Shown in pieces: positions 1-6,700 of a stretch of 9,355 nucleotides of DNA. Source of the DNA: Candidatus Omnitrophota bacterium. GTDB taxonomy: Bacteria; Omnitrophota; Gorgyraeia; 2-01-FULL-45-10. The translations under genes and the position numbers were made by a program. The stretch spans positions 1-9,355 of the forward strand of contig JAQUQN010000038.1 of NCBI GenBank assembly GCA_028716065.1. Reading direction: 5' to 3'. The stretch's first letter is position 1; every line of letters starts with the position of its first letter. Below the pieces are notes generated by a model. That model saw nothing but the letters and a program-made list of their open reading frames with translations, had not been told where the DNA came from and did not search any database.

Positions 1-142
1 CCACCGAACGTCGGCTCCCTTCCGCGGAACTGCCGACGTTTATAATCCTGCCCACTCCGGAATCTACAGCTCTGGCTATGACCTCATCCCGGTCATTATC
101 GAAATCTTTAAAATCCAGATGGCAATGTGTATCTATTAGCAT
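1..142 (-). CDS. TatD-family metal-dependent hydrolase, N-terminal 47 residues (3' end off the window)
   Basis: ATG at 140-142 opens a frame reading MLIDTHCHLDF, then a D-R-D-E-V-I-A-R-A helix and G-V-G-R-I-I-N-V-G, and runs off the left edge without a stop. This is the characteristic start of the TatD family of TIM-barrel metal-dependent hydrolases (members include TatD, YcfH and YjjV). They act in the cytoplasm as 3'-5' exonuclease or DNase enzymes and perhaps in D-aminoacyl-tRNA processing. The HxH motif (His6 and His8) supplies two metal ligands. Full-length members have about 255-265 residues, so roughly one fifth is here. In-frame TAA lies upstream with no other ATG between, which fixes the start. 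The ribosome-binding site is weak (GGGG at 152-155, nine bases from the ATG). The gene points the same way as the giant gene but is separated by about 630 bases and a terminator, so it is probably a separate transcription unit. The subfamily cannot be told from this fragment. Confidence 0.85.
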   Translation of the reverse strand, partial: MLIDTHCHLDFKDFDNDRDEVIARAVDSGVGRIINVGSSAEGSRRSV

Positions 143-179
143 ATCATAATACCCCAGAATTTTTTTAGGGTCCTGATCT

Positions 180-429
180 AAACCTAAACCTCGTTATGTT
201 CGCACAAATATGCTAAAGAGCTTATAGGGAAAATGTTCCCCTTCACTTATGCTCGGGTCGGTCTTTTGCTCAGTCGAAAAACGGGAACCTGCGGAACTCG
301 GCCCCGTGGAAGGGGCCTCAGGCATCCTCGGTTCTTTTAATATCAAAAGGTTGTTAAATATAACCGTTTTTCTTCTTCACAAAAGACCTAACATTTTCAT
401 TGTGCTCACTATAACTTCGGTTTAGGTTT
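180..429. repeat. Long imperfect palindrome (about 250 bases) upstream of the TatD gene
   Basis: Eight pairs of complementary arms are nested without crossing: 180-190 with 419-429 (AAACCTAAACC), 193-197 with 411-415, 202-207 with 400-405, 229-236 with 391-398 (GAAAATGT), 260-268 with 380-388 (GGTCTTTTG), 276-284 with 364-372 (GAAAAACGG), 285-289 with 330-334 (GAACC), and 300-305 with 312-317 (GGCCCC, loop GTGGAA). Together they give 59 bp of pairing. The order cannot easily arise by chance and suggests a long bulged-stem RNA, or a palindromic mobile element. The layout is loosely like 6S or long SRP RNA, but the conserved sequences of those RNAs were not found. The strand transcribed is unknown. 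It would form the leader region of the TatD gene if read on the minus strand. Confidence 0.6.
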
Positions 430-448
430 TACCGGTATTGCTCCCACA

Positions 449-687
449 AAATTTTTCGGCTCCACGTTGATGGCGGAACTTTTGTGGTACGCCTGGAGCG
501 ACTCTTAAAATTTTTGATACATTATGGCGGTCCAGCAGGACGCGAAAACTGGTGCATTGTTTGCGTGTTTCCAGGTTGAGCGGCCATCAAAAATTTTTGA
601 CAGTCCCGTTACATGCCCAATGTAACGGGACGACAAACGGAAGGCGGCCACAAAAGTAAACGCCTAAGTGTTGTTGCCGAAAAATTT
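449..687 (-). repeat. Nested inverted-repeat element, candidate structured RNA or small mobile element
   Basis: A series of arms pairs in strict nested order. 449-460 (AAATTTTTCGGC) pairs perfectly with 676-687. 472-475 pairs with 661-664. 478-487 (ACTTTTGTGG) pairs with 648-657. 490-493 pairs with 643-646. 507-518 (AAAATTTTTGAT) pairs perfectly with 586-597. Inside that, 540-543 and 546-549 pair with 563-566 and 559-562 as an apical hairpin. A second branch, the 12-bp hairpin 603-631, sits between the inner and middle stems. More than 50 bp can form. No open frame is present. Strand is uncertain; minus is given because of the possible promoter and the neighbouring genes. I know no RNA family that matches, and no clear target-site duplication flanks it. 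Confidence 0.6.
603..631. repeat. Perfect 12-bp hairpin with 5-base loop
   Basis: GTCCCGTTACAT (603-614), loop GCCCA, then the exact reverse complement (620-631). It forms one arm of the larger 449-687 structure. No T-tract follows on either strand, so it is not a typical intrinsic terminator. Confidence 0.8.
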
Positions 688-694
688 CAACTTT

Positions 695-723
695 ATCCTA
701 TCACAAATCTCCCATAAAAACAA
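695..723 (-). promoter_or_regulatory. Weak candidate sigma-70-type promoter facing the 449-687 structure
   Basis: The minus strand reads TTGTTT (718-723, three of six matches to TTGACA), a 17-base spacer, then TAGGAT (695-700, four of six matches to TATAAT). Transcription would start about 687-689, which coincides with the outer base pair of the inverted-repeat structure at 449-687. The -35 hexamer overlaps the terminator U-tract of the giant gene. The match alone is weak; the position is what makes it worth recording. Confidence 0.22.
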
Positions 724-749
724 GGGATGCCCCTTTTGGAGCATCCCTT
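716..749 (-). terminator. Intrinsic (Rho-independent) terminator of the giant gene
   Basis: Beginning 25 bases after the stop codon, the minus strand reads AAGGGATGCTCC, then loop AAAA, then GGGGCATCCCTT, followed by GTTTTTA. This is a 12-bp stem with a tetraloop and a U-tract. The one imperfect position is a U-G wobble in minus-strand RNA but a C-A mismatch in plus-strand RNA, and the U-tract is on the minus side, so it works in the direction of the giant gene. Confidence 0.88.
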
Positions 750-773
750 ATGTCTAAATTATATCTAAATATA

Positions 774-3700
774 TTACGCGGAAATAAGCGCCGCGGCTAC
801 ATTATTATATTCTGGAACACGGTATGGCTTAGCTGGTTTGTAAGAAAGAATACATTTTAAAATATAGGTTATATTATCCTTCTTTAATTTTTCATCTACC
901 GTTTCCTCAACAACCAGCGCATCGATATAATGCGATGCTATATCTTCAACGCCATTTTTATAGTGGCTATTCAAAAAGAATTTTAAGGCCCGGTAAATAC
1001 TATTCTTCGTTTTTACGTCTTCCCCTGTGATACTTCTCGCTGCGAGCATCATCGCATAGAGATCAAATCTACATTTTTGACGTGCGACGGCATCTAATTC
1101 ATTATCATATTTGAAATTGGATGTATCGACATTGACGACTCGTATACCGGGCGCCTTTTTCATCAACTGCATAATATCATCTACTTTTAAATTACCTGAG
1201 ACCTGAACTATGGTTCGAGCCGGGTCTTTAACATATTTTAATATGTTCTCTATATTAGATGTATCAACCATCTCGAGTTCAAATCTATCTCCTGCGACGA
1301 TACACTTACCATCAGCTGAAATATATCCTTTACTTCTATCATTATCAAGTTCTTCCCGACCGCCCTTATAAATATTACAGTCGACGAGAAGTCTATATTT
1401 TTCCGGATATATTCTGCTGATCTCCTTTCCGGCACTGTCGGCCACGTTGACCATGTCGGGAATCTCAAACAACGCTTCTCTCGTGAACACACCGGCCTTC
1501 ACGGCCTTCTTGGCTTTATCCGTAAGAGAAATCCTTAAATTTCCGCCGAGGCTTAAAGTTTCGAGATACCCATGGCCTGTAAGCAGCGCTATGGCAGGCC
1601 TTATTTTTTCGGGATCCAACCCAAGCGCCAAACTCAACGCTTTCGGAGAAAAACTTAAGCTATTTGCAAAATTCTCCGCTATCTTCCGCATCACGGCAAT
1701 GGCAGCCTCATACGGATCAGCGGCCTTCGCATCTTCGATCTGCACGGCTTCTTCGGCAGTAGCGGCATACTTACGGTCGAAACCGGCCGTTTCTCTTTCA
1801 TCCTGCGTTAGCGGTGAACGTACTATCCTACTTGATACTCTCCTGGCAAAGCTTTGTTCCACGCCAAAACGGACGGCAAGTTCGTAGAAAGCCGCTTCTT
1901 GAATATCATCATAGTAATAATCTTCTCCTTCGGCTGTCCGTAACATGACGCCATTGGAATCTATCCCCAGTTTCTCACCTATAGTAGATCCCAGCACGAC
2001 GCCATCTAATTGCCATTCTTTACCATAAGAATAATTTATGAGCGCGGCTAGGCCCTTACCCACCTCTCTGGCGATATATCTTATTATATCCTTCGCCGTC
2101 TGCTGCTCCGCCTTACTTCCATTTATGGCCAATTCCGAAAGGTCCCTGGGCTCGTTTATTTTGGAGTAATCCCCGGCATTGCCGCCGAACATCTGAGTAA
2201 GCCTTTCTTTATCCTTTAACATCGGCTCGAGACCTACGCCAGCTACGATATCCTCAAAATCTTTCTCACCGTCTATCGTCCATATGAAGTCATCTCGTAC
2301 GTATTTACCGCTGGTTATCAACTCTTCCGCCTTCTCCTTCGTAATCTGATGCTTCTTTCCCGCAATAGGATTATCGACGACTTCGTAAGGGTGGCCTTTG
2401 CCGTAGTTTGGTATGAACCTATAGATATACGACGTTACGGCTCTCGCGGCAGCGGAAACATTCGGAGTGCCGACGATATGATGGCCCGGCTCGGTAAGTT
2501 CGGGAACTTCTATATAATACTTTCCTTTTACCGAAGGCGATCCTCCAAGGCCCGTTCCCTGTATGACGTAGTAAGCGTTATCCACGCCTACAAGCGCGCC
2601 CAGCGCGGTCTCTCCTTCGATGCCGGAGTGCGAATCGTGTTTCACTTCTACATATGGCGTGCCCAATTCTTCCGACAGCTTCCGGCTAAACGGATACTTA
2701 TCGAACGGCATGTTGAATGTCTTGCACTCTGTCCCTATGACCCCTGTATCATGGTCGAGCGGCCCAGGAGAAGTGCAACCGATATTATTAAGATCGTTTA
2801 TTGTTAAATTATTCTCGGCAACAAGGCCGCGTATGGTCTCGGCTATTTTTGCGACGATGGCATCAGGTGAAACTATGTTCGCGTCTGATACGTCTCTCGG
2901 ATTAGCTAGATTGAACGCATCCTTCCACGTAACGCTGCACTTACCGAGGACCTCGGGTTTGCCGGATGTCCTCTTATAAAGCGCCGCGTAGAGTTTCGTT
3001 CCGCCCATGCTCATGCCGACATAGTATGGGCTCGTCTCTGTAAGAACAGGGCTTACTTCGGCGGTGCCCTGCTGCGAGGCGCTTCCGCCGCGCTGGAGAT
3101 CCGTTCCTCCGGAGACTTTGCCAGATGCGGGTTTTAATTCTTCTATCCTGGCTTCTAATCTATCAGCGATATCTGCGTATAGATCCGCTCTCCTTTTCTC
3201 TCCCGTATTTTCCATATCAACAAAACGAACTGAAAACGCAATTACAAGCTCATCCAATATCGTCAAATCATCGATACCCTTGATGATCTCACCTGCTTTC
3301 TTCCTAAAATCTTTTTCTGCCTCGGCAAGTTTCTTTTTGTCTATATTGCCCAATTCCAACGCCGCATCGAATTCCAATAGCTTTATAACGAGCTTATTTA
3401 AGTCATTTTCGACATGGACCGCTGTAGGCGCTTCCATGACCTGCCGCGCCTTTTCCGTTTCGGAATCACGGGGGTTTACTTCGGCAGTGCCCTGCTGCGA
3501 GGCGCTTCCGCCCTTGCGCCACTCTTCGGCGCTCCTTGCCTGTTTTTGCGCAGCCTGGAGCAAGCGCAATGTTGTACCTTTAGGCGATTCTCTTTCTATA
3601 TACGCTTGTATGGCATCCGCCGCTCCGGGTATTTTACTAATAGCAGATCTGGCTTCTTCTCTCGCGGCCTGCTGCTTGGAAGTCGCCTCTACTATCAAAC

Positions 3701-6700
3701 TTCTCAATCCCTCATAACCTGCGCCGTTTAACGCATCTGTTCCGGCTATATTCTTTTTATGCCATGTAGTCCTTTCGCCAAAAAATAATCTACAACTTTC
3801 AATCACCTTATCCGCTACCTGATTTATTATAAGTTGGCCATCGGGACTCACGCCTGCTCTAATCGCCCGTTCCAAATGAGGGTTAACATAGTAATAGTTG
3901 TTTACCATATCTCTTATCTTCTTTTCATCTATTTTTCCATCGACACCAATGTACATCCCGGGCTGGAAACTTATGAATTTGTAGAAAAGATATGCCGCTT
4001 TATTCGTGACATAGGCTATATTCTGCTTGCCGCCTATATTCAATTCAGCGATGGTTTCGGCAAACCTTTCCTTATCTTGCGCGGTCTTGGGAATGCTTGT
4101 TTCGATCAATGCGGCATAGGCCTCTACGGCATCAGTGTCGTTGAGGAGGCTATGCAAATCTATGCCGGAATATCCTTCAAATCCATGTCCCGCCTCATGC
4201 AAAATACTGCCGTCGATCAAGGCCTCGATCACCGATACCTGGGCACGAACCTCATATTCCGTCCAACGATTAGAATCTACCAATTGGTAAAGGTTATCGT
4301 AAACACCTCTTATGAATGTTTCATAAATACCGATTCTTCGCTCTTTTGTAACGGGATTGACACTGACGGCCAAAGTATCTCCGCTCTTTCCGCCGCGGAC
4401 AATGCCGACCTCCGCCGTCTTTATCGAATCATTGCCATAACGTTCATCAAATTCAGAGCATATCCTCTCTACGCCATAGGCAATCTTGTCATAGATAAAC
4501 TTAAAGGCGGCGTTATTTTCCGCATCTTTATCTCCGAAAACCGCCTCAAAACTTGCCATCGAAGCGATATCCCTTGCCGCCTTGGTCGAATCCGGCGCCT
4601 CATCCTGCCGCGCGGCGGACTTGCCGGCATCTTTCGCCATCTCTTCCGACGCGTAGGCCAATAGCGCCGCATGCGCCGCTATCTCTTCCAATAGCGACGT
4701 GCTGAGGGTCCGTTCCGATATAATGGCAAGCAGTTTCTTGACCTGCCCGTTTCTATCATGGCCTGCTTTCAGTAACGCGTTATGGGCCGCTATGCGCTCT
4801 AATGTAGATAGACGGAACTGGTCTGTATTCAAGATATACGATAACTGTTCGATGCGCTCTTGCCTGTGATCGCCGTTATTCAACAGCACATCCTGGACCA
4901 GTATCTCTTCCATTCTGCTGGCGGGATGGCGCGACAGGAAATCATAAAACCACGCCATTTGCTCGTCTCTTTTTTCTTCAACGCCTCTGGCTATCGCATC
5001 ATTCAATAATGCCGAACGAATGACTATCTCCGCTATCTTACCCTTTTCAAAATGAAGATCTTTAAGAGCATCTTCCATCTTTTCGATGTTTTCGGCGCTA
5101 TGCTGGCCAATCTGCACTAATGCGGCTAAAGCCATGGCATATTCCAGATCCGGCATGTAACTGGTCCAGCTATACTTTTCAGGCATGGGCCTGGCCGATA
5201 CTAAATTCTCCAGCCATTCCGCATGCATTCCCCTGTCAATTCCCGCTTCGGCTAATGCGGCGCGGATCATTATCTCATCCACCAGATGAGCCGGCCTCTG
5301 ACCGTTAGACAGTGGCGCATTAAGCCACTGGACCTGTAAAAGGGATAATGCCTTTAGCGAGTGCTTGGTAAGTTCGCCCAAGACATCCGCCACGCTCTTT
5401 TTGTTCCGCAAAGACGCGTCCTCGGACACCTGCTTTTCCACCGGCATTATCGTTCCGACCACGCAGACCGCTTCGGCGGGCACTATGTCACCTTCGGCGC
5501 TGGTGCCTACGGAGAACGCAATCCCTTTTTCGCCATCCATCCTTATAGAAGTGATTACGTACGATCGCGATTCTCCTATCCTTCTTCCCTTACCCTTATT
5601 CCATAACTTATCAAGATCTCCTTTGCACTGGCTCATGTGATCTTTAAGCAAAGATGGTACCGTATCATGCGCCAAAGGGGCGAATGGTTTCTGGTCCATG
5701 ACCGCGTAATGGACGACCAACACTTCACCGATATCAGTGATATGACTGAACGCGCCCTGTAAAATTTCAGGTTCTTCAGCTTCCGCCGCGGAATCGCGCG
5801 GTTCTGCCTTAGCTAGCTTGATCTTCTCTTTATCTGTTATCTCGTATCCGATCGTCCTTCCGGTTTCTTCATCTTCGTGCGGTTTCAGGATACTCTGATT
5901 GATAAGTCCGTTGAGATCGTTTCTAGCTGTCGTCTCGGGGTGCTCCGCAAGCGGGTCAAATTTTAATTCCGGATGTTCCTTCCGCACCCTCTTGTATGTC
6001 TCAAGGTATTCCTCTAACGTAAATATTGACTTTCTGCTTTCCAGCCATCCCGATAGCTTTATAACGAGCTTCGCATCCTCGGGGCTCTTGCCGGGTTTTT
6101 GGCCGAACGTGCCGTCGGCGTTGCGGGGCTGGTCGGATGACGTGCCGCTAACTTCTTCTCCTTTACTCACCGCAATCGCACCAGGTGCGGCAGGCCACGA
6201 TTTTAAAACCGTACCGCTTCCCTTTAACATCGTTTCGGCAGCCTCCGTCGTACCTGCGGCGCCATCAACGGTATAAGTCTTTAATATCTGTGGTTTATCT
6301 TTTGGCAAGTTCGATATCGTACGTTCGAGGATAATTTTATTGGGGTCTTTAGAATCAATTGTAAATATAAAGCTAAGCTTGGACCCATCCTTTGCGTTTA
6401 GAATTTCAACGATGGTCGCGCCAGTTTTTACATCATCGGAAAAGGCCGGGTACAACTTCATATCAGTTAACGCTTTGTATATATATTCGACCGCTGGTTT
6501 TAAGGCGTCTTTCACCTTCTCTGCTGTAGAATCTTTGAAATCTCCCGCGACTTTCTTGGAGTACCCTGTCAAGGCTGAACGAATAGCGTCACTCTCCGCT
6601 TTTGAAATATTCATTCCTAATAATTCGTTTAATTTTCGAACCTGCTCTTCTCTATCTGTGTCTTCGCCGTATAGAAGCAAAGCTAAGCACGCATCTACTG

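Larger units (their letters stand above)
143..773. other. Gene-free interval of about 630 bases between the giant gene and the TatD gene
   Basis: I see no supportable coding region here on either strand; frames are short and lack convincing ribosome-binding sites. From right to left it holds the terminator of the giant gene, a weak promoter candidate, the nested structure at 449-687, the long palindrome at 180-429, and the weak ribosome-binding site of the TatD gene. The sequence is rich in A/T runs but interrupted by G/C-rich stems. Confidence 0.8.

Noticed and set aside
7..40. Perfect 9-bp inverted repeat AACGTCGGC / GCCGACGTT as a terminator or operator
   Set aside because: It lies within the coding sequence of the TatD-family gene and has no T-tract.
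227..240. GGGAAAATGTTCCC as a LexA or other dyad operator
   Set aside because: It does not match a known SOS box closely and part of it is used in the long palindrome stem.
233..340. Short plus-strand frame of about 35 codons
   Set aside because: It is Arg/Gly-rich, has a poorly spaced ribosome-binding site, and covers one arm and the apex of the long palindrome; more likely non-coding.
180..429. 6S RNA, tmRNA, RNase P RNA or SRP RNA
   Set aside because: The long stem looks superficially similar, but I could not find the conserved cores such as the SRP GGAA tetraloop with its AGCAG side or the RNase P core sequences.
449..687. Integron attC site
   Set aside because: It is an imperfect palindrome of suitable size, but the paired R and L box consensus sequences are not at the ends and no cassette or integrase is present.
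449..687. Miniature transposable element with terminal repeats
   Set aside because: The 12-bp end repeats fit, but no target-site duplication is visible and no second copy is in the window, so it stays only as an alternative.
3834..4664. A plus-strand frame of 276 residues, plus shorter ones such as 3064-3717 and 1447-1887
   Set aside because: They lie wholly antisense to the giant gene, over its metallopeptidase, linker/ROK and winged-helix regions, and their proteins show no recognisable family or composition of a real gene.
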